From the NCBI GenBank assembly GCA_030538475.1, contig JAUNTX010000006.1:65593-129592 (forward strand): a DNA stretch of 64,000 nucleotides. The letters are read 5' to 3'. This stretch comes from Dermabacter sp. GTDB taxonomy: Bacteria; Actinomycetota; Actinomycetes; Actinomycetales; Dermabacteraceae. The notes under the pieces were generated by a model that was not told where the DNA came from, searched no databases, and was given only the letters and a program-made list of their open reading frames with translations. Both the position numbers and the translations under genes were made by a program. Positions 45,092 to 54,190 of this stretch are shown piece after piece (position 1 is the stretch's first letter; every line of letters starts with the position of its first letter).

Positions 45092-46411
45092 CTAGTCGGT
45101 CAGGCCCTCAAGGGTGGTCTGCAGGGCGTCGAGCGCAGCCTTGGTTTCCTCCGTACCGGAGAAGACCTTGTAGCCCGCCTCCTGGATGGCCTGCGTGACC
45201 TCGCCGTACTTGACCACCTGGGGGCGAGCCGTACCGCCGTCGATCCCCTCCTTGAGGGTGGTGAAGAACGGGAACTTCTCGAGCACGTCCTTGTCGTCGT
45301 AGACGGCCTGGTTGGCGGGGGCCTGCGAGGTGGCCAGCGTCCATTCCTTCTGGCGCTCAAGTTCCACCATGAAGGCGATGAAGTCCACCGCGGTGCCCAT
45401 GTTCTTCGCGGTGGCGGAGATCGCGTAGTTGAGGCCGCCGAGCGCGGAAGCGCCCGCGTTGCTGCCCACGCCCGGCAGGGGCGCCACGCCGATCTTGCCA
45501 TTGACGCTCGAGGAGCCGTCTTCGGCCTGCGCGAGGTCCCACACGTACGGCCAGTTCTGGAGGAACGCGAGATTGCCGTCCTGGAACGCCTGGCGCGATT
45601 CCTCTTCCTTGTAGGTGAGCGCTTCCTTCGGAATGAAGCCCTTGTCGAAACCATCGCGCACGGCCTGCACGCCGGCCACGGCGCCCTCGTCGTTCGCGGT
45701 GGGCTTGCCCTTGGCATCGAACAGGTCGCCGCCGCCGGACTTCGCGAGGCCGGTCAGCTGCACGGTCAGGCCCTCGTACTTCGAGTACTGGGAGGCAAAG
45801 CCCAGGTTGTTCGCGCCCGCGTCCGTGCCGCGGATCTGCTCGATCAGCTGGTACATCTCCTCGAAGGTCGTCGGTGCGGAATCGGCGCCCACGGCCTCCA
45901 GGAGGTCGGTGCGGTAGAACAGCAGCTCGGCGTTCGAGGTGAACGGCACGGCGTAGAGGCGGTCGAAGTACTTCGCGGTGGCCACGGTTGAGGGGATGAG
46001 GTCATCGAGCGGGAACTTGTCTTCCGGCAGCTCCACGACCCACTGCTGGGCGGCGAACTCGGCGGTCCACACCACGTCGAGGCCCAGAATCGTGTAGGCG
46101 TCCGATCCCGCCTGGGCGTTGTTGATGAACTGCGCGCGCTGTTCGTCGGCGCTTTCGGGAAGTTCGACCAGGGTGACCTTTTCGTCGGCGTGGTCCTTGT
46201 TCCACTGGTCCAGGAACTCCTGGAGCTTGCCGGAGGTGTCCTTGCCGGTGGCGAACGTGATGGGGCCGCGTTCCTCAAAGTTCCCCTTGGCTCCACCGGA
46301 TCCCGAGCCGGAGCCCGAACCAGAATCCGACGACGAGCACGCGGCAATCCCGACGGCGGCCGCGGAGGCGGCCCCGGCAGCAAGGAGAGAACGACGTGTG
46401 GGCTTGAACAT
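45092..46411 (-). CDS. sugar ABC transporter substrate-binding lipoprotein (LpqY-like)
   Basis: Extracellular sugar receptor of 439 residues. The signal has twin Arg (R6-R7 in TRRSLLAAG) and lipobox IAAC with C25, followed by a Ser/Gly linker. The mature part is a family-1 solute-binding fold with KLQEFLDQWNKDHADEKVTLVELP, DVVWTAEFAAQQWV, YAVPFTSNAELLFYRTDLLEA and GGLNYAISATAKN. ATG 46411 has AAGGA 8 bases upstream. It is the first gene of the operon with the two permeases. The sugar could be trehalose or another alpha-glucoside by family resemblance (inference). Confidence 0.92.
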   Translation of the reverse strand: MFKPTRRSLLAAGAASAAAVGIAACSSSDSGSGSGSGSGGAKGNFEERGPITFATGKDTSGKLQEFLDQWNKDHADEKVTLVELPESADEQRAQFINNAQAGSDAYTILGLDVVWTAEFAAQQWVVELPEDKFPLDDLIPSTVATAKYFDRLYAVPFTSNAELLFYRTDLLEAVGADSAPTTFEEMYQLIEQIRGTDAGANNLGFASQYSKYEGLTVQLTGLAKSGGGDLFDAKGKPTANDEGAVAGVQAVRDGFDKGFIPKEALTYKEEESRQAFQDGNLAFLQNWPYVWDLAQAEDGSSSVNGKIGVAPLPGVGSNAGASALGGLNYAISATAKNMGTAVDFIAFMVELERQKEWTLATSQAPANQAVYDDKDVLEKFPFFTTLKEGIDGGTARPQVVKYGEVTQAIQEAGYKVFSGTEETKAALDALQTTLEGLTD

Positions 46412-46464
46412 TCTTGGGTCCTTCCATCTTTCCCGGGGCGTCTTCGCTCCCAGTGACACGGGCC

Positions 46465-46492
46465 ACTTTACTCGCCCGAACGCATTTGTCTA
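46465..46492 (-). promoter_or_regulatory. candidate promoter for the sugar ABC operon
   Basis: On the minus strand TAGACA (46492-46487) and TAAAGT (46470-46465) are separated by 16 bases. This places transcription start about 47 bases before the binding-protein ATG. Confidence 0.35.
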
Positions 46493-46520
46493 CTTAGGTC
46501 CATAGAGAGGCTGAAAGTGC

Positions 46521-46549
46521 AGGTCAGAGCCTCTGCAAACGTCTGACCT
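46521..46549. promoter_or_regulatory. inverted repeat, candidate operator
   Basis: Perfect eight-base arms AGGTCAGA (46521-46528) and TCTGACCT (46542-46549) with a 13-base centre (21-base centre-to-centre, two helical turns) lie in the 263-base divergent gap between the sugar importer and moeA. The spacing fits a dimeric regulator site. A LacI-type site would be more compact, so the regulator is not identified. Confidence 0.4.
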
Positions 46550-46674
46550 CTCGCCTGTCGCGGGGAGGTCGCGGGCCCCGGACTCTGGCCCGCGCCGGTG
46601 GCCCTCGGCGCGGTTTAATGGGGGTGGCGCGGGCGCTGGTTTTCCCGCGCCGTTCACCGATGAAAGGCCGACGG

Positions 46675-48045
46675 ATGCAGCGACGCGAGAATCCGAGCGT
46701 GGACCGACCAGGGGTCGAGGCGCCGCCCGGCGCCTCGGGTGCGCAGGCGCCCTGGCCGTCTGCGCCGTTTGCGCGCCCGAGCCTTGAGGAGTGGCGCGCG
46801 GAGGTTCAGCGGCACGCCCGCCTGGGCGAGCCCGCCACCCGCCTCGTACCCACCGCCGACGCCCACGGTTTCCGCCTCGCGCGCCCCCTGATTGCCGCCG
46901 TCGGCGCCCCCGCGTTCCCCATGAGTGCGATGGACGGCTTCGCCGTGAGCACCGCCCACCTCCGTGGCCTCATCGCAGAGGCCCCCGCGGGGCCCATCAC
47001 CGTGCGGGTGAGTGCCGATATTTCCGCCGGGCACGCGCTCGCCACCGAACTGCCCCCGGGCGCGGCGGCCCGGATCATGACCGGCGCGCCCGTCCCCGCG
47101 GGGCTCGATGCCGTGATCCCCGTGGAACTCACCGACGCCGACCCCACCGCGGCGTTAGCCCCGCCCCGCTTCACGCTCGATCCGCGGATTGCCGAGGACC
47201 CGGAGACTCATCTGGCGCCCGGAAGGCACGTGCGGCAGATCGGCGAAGAGCTCCGGGCCGGGGCGGTCGTGGCCGACGCCGGAAACCTCGTGAGTGCCGC
47301 GCTCGTGGGCATCGCGCTGTCCGTGGGCATCACCGAGGTCCAGGTAGCCGAAGCGCCCCGCGTGGCGGTCATCATGACGGGTGACGAGCTGGTGACTCAG
47401 CTTCCCGGGGGTAGTGACTCCGGTGAGCCGGGGACATCCGGGGCGGTCCTCGAATCCAATGGGCCCATGCTTGCCGCGGCCCTCGCCGACTATGGTGGCG
47501 AGCCCAGCGTGTACCACGTCGGCGATTCTACCGGCGACCTCGTGGGCCTTCTGCGTTCGCTCGCGCCCCGCCACGATCTCGTCGTCACCACGGGCGGCGT
47601 GGGTAGCGGCGCCCGTGACGTCGTGAAGGCTGCGCTCGGCCCCGGCAGCGCGGAGGCGCCCGGCCTCGACTGTTCCCACTTCGCGCACGTGCGCATGCGG
47701 CCCGGTGGCCCCCAGGGCGTCGGCCGCTTCGGCAGAACCCCGATGGTGCACTTGCCCGGCACCCCCGTGGGCGCCCTCGTCGGCTTTCACCTCTTCGTGC
47801 GCCCCCTCCTTGGGACCGGGGCTGCTTCGTTCACCCTCCCCGCCCGCCAGGTGCATCAGCGGGGCGCGTGGCGTGGTGCGGTGGGCGGCGTCACGGTGCG
47901 GCCCGCGCGCCTCAGCGTCGTGGAGGGGCGCCTGGAGGCCCACGAATGCGAGGGTTCACGCCTTGGCCCCTTCGCGGGGGCCGATGCCATGATCGTCACG
48001 GGCGCGGCCGATACAGTAACCGTGATTCCCCTGACGGCTGAGTAG
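46675..48045 (+). CDS. moeA: molybdopterin molybdotransferase MoeA (first copy)
   Basis: Inserts molybdate into adenylated molybdopterin. The 456 residues show FPMSAMDGFAVS, ARIMTGAPVPAGLDAVIPVE, VGEELRAGAVV-type block (IGEELRAGAVV), VIMTGDELV, LESNGPMLAAAL, VTTGGVGSGARDVVK and VHLPGTPVGALVGFHLFVRPLL. A second moeA lies at 58485, in the main cofactor locus. Codon 161 (47155-47157) is TTA, rare here. ATG 46675 has AAAGG 8 bases before; ATG 46660 is an alternative. It is followed by a DUF6457-like gene, also cofactor-linked. Confidence 0.93.
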   Translation: MQRRENPSVDRPGVEAPPGASGAQAPWPSAPFARPSLEEWRAEVQRHARLGEPATRLVPTADAHGFRLARPLIAAVGAPAFPMSAMDGFAVSTAHLRGLIAEAPAGPITVRVSADISAGHALATELPPGAAARIMTGAPVPAGLDAVIPVELTDADPTAALAPPRFTLDPRIAEDPETHLAPGRHVRQIGEELRAGAVVADAGNLVSAALVGIALSVGITEVQVAEAPRVAVIMTGDELVTQLPGGSDSGEPGTSGAVLESNGPMLAAALADYGGEPSVYHVGDSTGDLVGLLRSLAPRHDLVVTTGGVGSGARDVVKAALGPGSAEAPGLDCSHFAHVRMRPGGPQGVGRFGRTPMVHLPGTPVGALVGFHLFVRPLLGTGAASFTLPARQVHQRGAWRGAVGGVTVRPARLSVVEGRLEAHECEGSRLGPFAGADAMIVTGAADTVTVIPLTAE

Positions 48046-48095
48046 CCACCCACCCCGGGCTCGCTGAGGCGCGCCCCCGAGACCGAGGAGCGTGC

Positions 48096-48449
48096 ATGGC
48101 GCCCCGCCGCGACGATCCCGAGATGATCACCGCCCTGCAGCATTTCATCGACGCCCTGCGCGAGGCCGGAGCGATCGACGAATCTTTCAGTGAGCGCGAC
48201 CGCGACCGCATCCTGGGCCTCACCGGCATCGCCGCCCATTCCATCGTGCGGCCCGCGGGCCCCTTCGCGTCGCTTGCCGCGGGCTACCTGCTCGGCGCCT
48301 CGCGCGCGGCCAGCTGGGGCGAGGCCATTGACGAGGTGCAGGGGCTCGTGCGCGCGTACACGCCGGAGCAGCCTGCATCGGCGTCCGACGAGCCCGCGTC
48401 TGCTTCCGAAGAAGCATCCGCCTCCGCGGCTGAGGAGACCGAGGCGTGA
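48096..48449 (+). CDS. DUF6457-like small protein, probably molybdenum-cofactor associated
   Basis: A helical protein of 117 residues. MITALQHFIDALREAG, SERDRDRILGLTGIAAHSIVRPAGPFASLAAGYLLG and the following GEAIDEVQGLV resemble DUF6457, a domain found attached to MobA-type proteins in actinobacteria. The C-terminal 25 residues are Ala/Ser/Glu-rich. It lies 50 bases after moeA and its stop overlaps the next start (ATGA). The role is unknown, and the cofactor link rests on context and family resemblance. Confidence 0.75.
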   Translation: MAPRRDDPEMITALQHFIDALREAGAIDESFSERDRDRILGLTGIAAHSIVRPAGPFASLAAGYLLGASRAASWGEAIDEVQGLVRAYTPEQPASASDEPASASEEASASAAEETEA

Positions 48450-49171
48450 ACCCAGCCCAGCCGCCCGTCGAGCCCGCGGCAAGCGCCCCCACCTACGTGC
48501 TGCGGCCCGTGAGCGCCACCGTGATCCCCGTGCTCACGTGGGCGCTCGTGGCGTACTTCGTGATCGACGCTGTGTGGAAGGGTGGGTACGACTCCCTGTG
48601 GAATCACGGCCCGTTCCTGCTGCTCGCCTCCGTGGCCGCGTGGGTGGTGCTGTGGGCGCCCCGCCTCATCGTGTACGGCGACCGCGTGGAAATGCGGAAC
48701 ATCCTGCACACCTATACCGCGAAGTTTGGCGCGATTGAGAAGGTGGGGATCGGGGCGATGGTCTCGATGATCGTGCGCACGGCGAGCGGCACCACCCGCA
48801 CTGTCACCGCGTGGAATGCCCCCGGGGTGGGGCGCGATAGACCGGCCGACAGGCTCTCGACTATGAAGCGCCACGAGCCCTCTGTTGCCCGTCAGGGCAA
48901 CCTGGCCCGTCGCGCGGGGCCGGGGGAGCGGCTGCGCCAGGACCAGGAGAAGGCCACCTCGTTCGTGCTGTACGAGCGGTGGGAGCGCTGGTGGGATCGG
49001 CACGAGGCCGAACAGAAGCGCGCCGAGGTGTCGCGGAAGGGCCGGGCCCCGAAGGCGGGAACTGAGGCGGCTGACGAACAGTTGCCCGTGCTGGAGACGC
49101 GCTACAACGTCCCCCAGATCATCGCGCTCCTCGTGAGCGCCGCCCTCGTGGTCCTCACGCTCGCGATCTGA
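48446..49171 (+). CDS. membrane protein with bacterial PH-like domain
   Basis: A protein of 241 residues, unknown function. A helix pair (about 27-45 and 53-68) is followed by APRLIVYGDRVEMRNILHTYTAKFGAIEKVGIGAMVSMIVRTASG, the pattern of a small bacterial PH domain. A long charged region rich in Arg/Glu (130-210) and a C-terminal helix (about 222-240) complete it. It overlaps the DUF6457-like gene by four bases and ends the moeA run; a bidirectional terminator follows. Confidence 0.8.
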   Translation: MNPAQPPVEPAASAPTYVLRPVSATVIPVLTWALVAYFVIDAVWKGGYDSLWNHGPFLLLASVAAWVVLWAPRLIVYGDRVEMRNILHTYTAKFGAIEKVGIGAMVSMIVRTASGTTRTVTAWNAPGVGRDRPADRLSTMKRHEPSVARQGNLARRAGPGERLRQDQEKATSFVLYERWERWWDRHEAEQKRAEVSRKGRAPKAGTEAADEQLPVLETRYNVPQIIALLVSAALVVLTLAI

Positions 49172-49250
49172 GGCGGGGGCGGCCCCGGGATCGGCTGAAT
49201 GAGCCGCGCTGCCCGCCCAGAGGCGATGGGAATGTACCGCCATTCATGAG

Positions 49251-49286
49251 CGATGGGGCCCGTGGACGAATCCACGGGCCCCATCG
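49251..49286. terminator. bidirectional terminator hairpin
   Basis: Perfect 16-base arms (49251-49266 and 49271-49286) around a CGAA tetraloop, followed on the plus strand by GCGCTTCTGCTCTT. It lies between the convergent PH-protein gene and the peptide-binding protein gene. Confidence 0.8.
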
Positions 49287-49357
49287 GCGCTTCTGCTCTT
49301 CCCTGCCCGTCACCGCCTCACGTGCTGCGGGGGCGGGCAGGGATTATTGGCGAGGGA

Positions 49358-51070
49358 TCAGGCCTTCTTGTAGCCCACCGCGGTGTAGTCGTAGGACTCG
49401 AACTGGGCGGCGCCGTAGTTCACGAGGCCCTCCTTGACGGCGAATACTACGGGAGTCGCGTAGAACGGCAACACCGTGTACTCATTCGCCACCTTGGTGG
49501 AGAACTCGTTCGCGAGCTTCCGGCGCTCTTCCTTGTCCATCTCCGACTGAACCTTGGCATCGAGATCGACGAGCGATTCGTCCTTGAAGTTGGTGTAATT
49601 CTGAGCCGACTCCGGAAGGAAGATGTTCGTTCCCGTCAGCTCCGGCAACCGGGTGCCGCGCCACGAGAAGGTCACGAGTGAGTAGGTCTTCGGCAGAACG
49701 TAGTCCGTGAAGTACTTGTCGCTCGGCACCGTCTGCAGGTCAACCTTGAAGCCAATCTCGTTGAGGTTGGTCATGACCTGACGTGCTCGGTCCTCGTTCG
49801 ACTTCGTTTCGGCCGGGATGACGATCGAGAAGGCCAGCTGCTTCCCGTCCTTTTCCCGCACGTCGCCGTTGAGGGCCCAGCCGGCATCGTCAAGAACCTT
49901 CTTGGCAGCTTCCTGATCGAAGGTGAGCTTGCCATCGAAGGAATCCTCGTAGCCCGCCTGACCCGGCATGTAAATGTAGTTGTTCTGGTCGATGACGGGA
50001 GCCTCAAGCGGGTTCACCACGGCCGAGGCCACGGCGTTGCGGTTAACGCCCCTGAAGATCGCCTCGCGCACCTTGACGTCACCCAGCACGCCATCGGCGC
50101 CCGTGGTGTTGATCGTCAGGTGCGTCCAGGTGCGGCCGTTCGACTTCTGCATCACGGCATCGCTGCGGGTCTTCGCCTGACCGTAGGTGTCGCCGTCCGC
50201 GATGTCGATCGCATCCAGCTCGCTGTTCGCGAACGACTGCGGCATGTTCTGCTGCGTGGTCACCTTGAAGATGATGCGGTCGAGCTTCGGGGTGCGGCCC
50301 CACCAGAGCGGGTTGCGCTCGAGGGTCACGACGCCACCCGTGGCATCCACGTTGGCGACCTTGAACGGGCCGTTACCCGGCTGCGGCTCGGTCTTGTGAG
50401 CATCGTTCCATGCTTCCGGGGTGGCCGAGGCGGAGGCGGGCATCGAGGGATACAGGTAGCCCATCCAGTCGGCGAAGGCGCTGGAGAACTCGATCTCCGC
50501 TTCGTAGTCGCTCTTCTTGCGAATGTCGGAGATCAAGGAGATGCCCTGGGTGGAGGTCACGGAGAAGCCGGCATCCTCGGGAGCCGTCATGGCCTTCCAC
50601 TGAGAAATGAAGTCATCGACCACCACGGGGGTGTCGTTGTCCCACTTGGCCTTCTCGTTGTACTTCACGGTGACGATCTGGGGATCCTCGCTCGTGAGCT
50701 CCGCTGATTCGATGTAATTCGGATCGAGCTTCGGAGTACCGTTTTCCTCGTACGTCAGGCCGCCACCGGTGGCCTCGTAGATCCAGGTGAGGGACACTTC
50801 GTTGCCGTCCGGATGGCTGTTGTTCCAGTTCGCGGGGATCTGGTTGATCACGAGGTTGAGGGTGCCGCCTTCGGCCACCTCATCGTATTCCGCCCGCTCC
50901 CACCCGGTCGACGGCAGCGCGAGCTGGTCATCGGCGGCCTTCGAGTTGGCTTCGCTGTTCTGGCCTGCTTGTTCATCACTGCTCTGCTGGGAGCAGCCGG
51001 CGATGGCTGCGGCAACACCGGTTACGGCCGTGCCCTGCAGGAAAAAGCGGCGAGTGCTCGTCATGGTCAT
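49358..51070 (-). CDS. peptide ABC transporter substrate-binding lipoprotein (family 5)
   Basis: Extracellular oligopeptide receptor of 570 residues. The signal has twin Arg (R7-R8 in STRRFFLQG) and lipobox IAGC with C26, then a Gln/Ser/Asn-rich linker. Family-5 blocks include GGTLNLVINQIPANWN, GGGLTYEENGTPKLDPNYIESAELTSEDPQIVTVKY-type text (first block near residue 105), KWDNDTPVVVDDFISQW and NPLWWGRTPKLDRIIFKV. ATG 51070; GGAAG lies about 11 bases upstream. It is the last gene of the oppB-oppC-oppDF operon, 32 bases after the ATPase gene. Confidence 0.93.
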   Translation of the reverse strand: MTMTSTRRFFLQGTAVTGVAAAIAGCSQQSSDEQAGQNSEANSKAADDQLALPSTGWERAEYDEVAEGGTLNLVINQIPANWNNSHPDGNEVSLTWIYEATGGGLTYEENGTPKLDPNYIESAELTSEDPQIVTVKYNEKAKWDNDTPVVVDDFISQWKAMTAPEDAGFSVTSTQGISLISDIRKKSDYEAEIEFSSAFADWMGYLYPSMPASASATPEAWNDAHKTEPQPGNGPFKVANVDATGGVVTLERNPLWWGRTPKLDRIIFKVTTQQNMPQSFANSELDAIDIADGDTYGQAKTRSDAVMQKSNGRTWTHLTINTTGADGVLGDVKVREAIFRGVNRNAVASAVVNPLEAPVIDQNNYIYMPGQAGYEDSFDGKLTFDQEAAKKVLDDAGWALNGDVREKDGKQLAFSIVIPAETKSNEDRARQVMTNLNEIGFKVDLQTVPSDKYFTDYVLPKTYSLVTFSWRGTRLPELTGTNIFLPESAQNYTNFKDESLVDLDAKVQSEMDKEERRKLANEFSTKVANEYTVLPFYATPVVFAVKEGLVNYGAAQFESYDYTAVGYKKA

Positions 51071-51102
51071 GGATTTCTCACTTCCTGTGATGACTGTGGC
51101 GC

Positions 51103-53202
51103 TTAGGATGCCACGGTCGAGATTTCAGGCTGGCCGTCATCAAGACGACCGATGTGCTCCGCGTGGTGGCATTCCACCCGCGCAGCGCCAATCTGCCGGC
51201 CCGACGGGCTGGAAGTTCGGCACAGCTGTTGCTGGTCTTCGTCAAGCACCTTAAAGAGGGGGCAGCGCGAGGCGAAGTTGCAGCCGGTGATATCTTCCGT
51301 GGGGCTCGGGAGGTCCCCCTCGAGAAGAATGCGGGTGCGCGAGCGTTCGACCACCGGGTCCGGGACCGGAACGGCCGACATGAGCGCGCGCGTGTACGGA
51401 TGCTTCGGGTGGTCGAAAACATCCTCCACGGGTCCGTATTCCACAATACGGCCCAGGTACATGACCGCGATGTGATCGGCAATTTCCCGCACGATGGCAA
51501 GATCGTGAGCCACGAAAAGATAGCTCAGGCCGAGTCGATCACGGAGGTCTTCCAGCAGGTTGATTACGCCGGCCTGAACGGACACGTCCAGGGCCGATAC
51601 GGGCTCATCCAACACAAGAAGCTTCGGTTCGGTGATGAGCGCGCGCGCAATACCGATGCGCTGGCGCTGACCGCCGGAGAATTCGTGGGGGTAGCGATCC
51701 GCCATCTCGGGATCCAGGCCCACCGTTTCGAGCAGTTCGTAGACCTTGCGATAGCGCTCCGCGCTCGGCACACCGTGCACGGTGAGCGGTTCGGCGATGA
51801 TGTCGCCCACGGGCATGCGGGGATCCACCGCCGCCATCGGGTCCTGGAACACGATCTGCACGTCCTTGCGCAGGGCAAGACGCTCCTTCGAGTTCCGCAG
51901 CGAGGCCACGTCGGTGCCGCTCACTTCGAGCGTGCCCTTCTGGGGCTTGATGAGTTCGAGGATTTCGAGGCTCGTGGTGGACTTTCCGGAGCCGGATTCG
52001 CCCACGAGGCCCAGCGTTTCGCCGGGCTTGACCTGGAAGTCCACGCCGTCCACGGCCTTGACCACGCCCACCTGGCGGCGGAACACCGATCCCTTGTAGA
52101 GCGGGAAGTGCCGCTGGAGGCCCTCCGCGCGCACGATGGGCTCGAGACTCGAGGTGTCCTTGATGACCCGCTCAACGTGCGGCGGCCGCGGGAAGATATC
52201 CGAGGCGCCGAGGGTTCCGGCGGCGATCTCGGGCGCCCGGTGGCACGCCGCCTCGCGGGGATTGCCCGGGGTGTGCGCGATGAGCTCCGGTTCCTTTTCG
52301 CGGCACACGTCAATGGCGGCGGGGCAGCGATCCGCGAACGGGCAGCCCGGCTTGAGGTTCGCGGGGCTCGGCGGGCGGCCTTCGAGCGGCACGAGCCGTT
52401 CCTTGCCCGCGGTAAGCATGTTCGGCACCGAACGCAGTAGGCCCATCGTGTACGGCATCTGCGGGGTGGCGAAGATATCGTGCACCTCGCCCTTTTCCAC
52501 GAGCTTGCCCGCATACATCACGGCCACGCGGTCCACGTTGCCCGCCACAACCCCGAGGTCGTGGGTAATGAGCACGACCGCGGCGCCCGTGACGTCCTTC
52601 GCCGTCTGCAGCACCTCTAGGATCTGCGCCTGAATGGTGACATCGAGGGCGGTCGTGGGTTCATCGGCGATGATGAGCTTCGGATCATTCGCCATCGCGA
52701 TGGCGATCATGGCGCGCTGGCGCATGCCGCCCGAAAACTCGTGCGGGAAGGCCTTAACGCGGCGTTCCGCCCCGGGAATGCCCACGATCTTCAACAGTTC
52801 GATGGCCCGCTTGTGGAGGGCCTGAGAGCTCATGCCCCGATTGTGCAGGGTGAGGGCCTCTTCGATCTGCTGCCCAATCGTGTAGACGGGCGTCAGCGCG
52901 CTCAGCGGGTCCTGGAAGATCATGGAGATCTCGCGGCCGCGAAGATCGGACAGCTGGCGGTCGCTCTTGTCCAGCAGCGATTCGCCGCGGTAGGTGATTT
53001 CGCCGGTGATCTTTGCGGACGAGGGCAGAAGCCCCATGACTGCCATCGAGCTGACGGACTTGCCGGAACCGGATTCGCCCACGATGCCGAGGAACTCGCC
53101 CTCGTGCACCTCGTAGTTGACGCCGCGCACAGCCTTGACCGCGCCGCTCGGATTCGGGAACGAGACGGTGAGGTCTTTGACGGAGAGAAGTGGTTCAGGC
53201 AC
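51103..53202 (-). CDS. fused oligopeptide ABC transporter ATPase (OppD-OppF)
   Basis: Powers peptide uptake with both ATPases in one chain of 699 residues. The first domain has [11 protein letters not shown], signature [12 protein letters not shown] and [12 protein letters not shown]. The second has [13 protein letters not shown], signature [12 protein letters not shown] and [12 protein letters not shown]. Each ends with an oligopeptide/dipeptide C-terminal extension containing a Cys cluster ([15 protein letters not shown] and [11 protein letters not shown]), which in OppD/DppD binds an iron-sulfur cluster. GTG 53202 overlaps the permease stop by eight bases, with GAGG as RBS. Confidence 0.95.
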   Translation of the reverse strand: MPEPLLSVKDLTVSFPNPSGAVKAVRGVNYEVHEGEFLGIVGESGSGKSVSSMAVMGLLPSSAKITGEITYRGESLLDKSDRQLSDLRGREISMIFQDPLSALTPVYTIGQQIEEALTLHNRGMSSQALHKRAIELLKIVGIPGAERRVKAFPHEFSGGMRQRAMIAIAMANDPKLIIADEPTTALDVTIQAQILEVLQTAKDVTGAAVVLITHDLGVVAGNVDRVAVMYAGKLVEKGEVHDIFATPQMPYTMGLLRSVPNMLTAGKERLVPLEGRPPSPANLKPGCPFADRCPAAIDVCREKEPELIAHTPGNPREAACHRAPEIAAGTLGASDIFPRPPHVERVIKDTSSLEPIVRAEGLQRHFPLYKGSVFRRQVGVVKAVDGVDFQVKPGETLGLVGESGSGKSTTSLEILELIKPQKGTLEVSGTDVASLRNSKERLALRKDVQIVFQDPMAAVDPRMPVGDIIAEPLTVHGVPSAERYRKVYELLETVGLDPEMADRYPHEFSGGQRQRIGIARALITEPKLLVLDEPVSALDVSVQAGVINLLEDLRDRLGLSYLFVAHDLAIVREIADHIAVMYLGRIVEYGPVEDVFDHPKHPYTRALMSAVPVPDPVVERSRTRILLEGDLPSPTEDITGCNFASRCPLFKVLDEDQQQLCRTSSPSGRQIGAARVECHHAEHIGRLDDGQPEISTVAS

Positions 53203-54187
53203 GGTTGACCTCACTCGTGGGATCGATGGCGTCACGCAGGGCGTCGCCGATGAGGTTGACGGAGGTCAGGAGGGCGACCAGGAAGGACGCCGGGAACAGG
53301 AACAGCCACGGCCTCGTCATGACGGCGTTCTGCCCGCTCGAGATGAGGGTGCCGAGCGAGACGTCGGGCGGCTGGATGCCGAGCCCGAAGAAGCTCAGGG
53401 CGGTCTCCGAGAGGATCGCCCCGCTCACGCCGAGCGCCGCATCGATGATGAGCAGCGAGGCCACGTTCGGGATGATGTGCCGGTACAGGATCGTGAAGGT
53501 GCCAACACCCATGTAGCGGGCGGCCTTGACGTATTCGCGGTCCTTGAGCGACTTGGTCTGGTTCTTGACGATCTGCGCCATGATCATCCAGCTGAAGCCG
53601 GCGATGGCGATCACGAGGACGATCCAGCTCATGTTGGCCAGCAGCGGCGAAACGATCATGAGCACGTAGAACACGGGCAGCACGAGCAGGAGGTTGATGA
53701 GCCAGTTGATCGCCATCTCGATCCAGCCACCCAGGTAGCCTGCGATCGATCCCATGAAGGCGGCGATGACCGTGGCCGCGGGGGCCGCGATCAGGCCGAT
53801 CAACAGAGACTTGCGCAGGGCTTCGACCATGCTGGCGTACAGGTCCACCCCGATGGAGTCGGTGCCGAACCAGTGCTGCCCGCTGGGCGGGGAGTTGAAG
53901 TTATACGGATCGGCCTCGCCCACCGAGTAGATGTTCGGGATATTGCCGAAGAGGGCGAACAGGACGATAGCACTGAGGATGATGCCGCCGATCCAGAAGT
54001 TCGGCTTGCGCTTGAGGCGCCGCCACACGAGGCCGGCCCGCGAGGAGGGACGGTTCTTCTTTTCGCGATTGGCCTTCTCTTCGCGCGTGCGGCCCTTCTT
54101 GCCTCCGGCGAGCGTGGACGTGCCGGGGAAGTTTTCGGGAAGGTTCTTCGCCTGGTCGGCGGGGGGCTGTGCGTTGGTTGCGCTCAT
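53195..54187 (-). CDS. oligopeptide ABC transporter permease, OppC type
   Basis: Permease half of 330 residues. A long charged cytoplasmic leader (1-60, KKGRTREEKANREKKNR) precedes the N-terminal OppC helix and HWFGTDSIGVDLYASMVEALRKSLLIGL, followed by five more helices. The EAA-type loop KDREYVKAARYMGVGTFTILYRHIIPN and ETALSFFGLGIQPPDVSLGTLIS are diagnostic. It starts three bases after the oppB stop. Confidence 0.94.
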   Translation of the reverse strand: MSATNAQPPADQAKNLPENFPGTSTLAGGKKGRTREEKANREKKNRPSSRAGLVWRRLKRKPNFWIGGIILSAIVLFALFGNIPNIYSVGEADPYNFNSPPSGQHWFGTDSIGVDLYASMVEALRKSLLIGLIAAPAATVIAAFMGSIAGYLGGWIEMAINWLINLLLVLPVFYVLMIVSPLLANMSWIVLVIAIAGFSWMIMAQIVKNQTKSLKDREYVKAARYMGVGTFTILYRHIIPNVASLLIIDAALGVSGAILSETALSFFGLGIQPPDVSLGTLISSGQNAVMTRPWLFLFPASFLVALLTSVNLIGDALRDAIDPTSEVNRA

Positions 54188-54190
54188 GGC

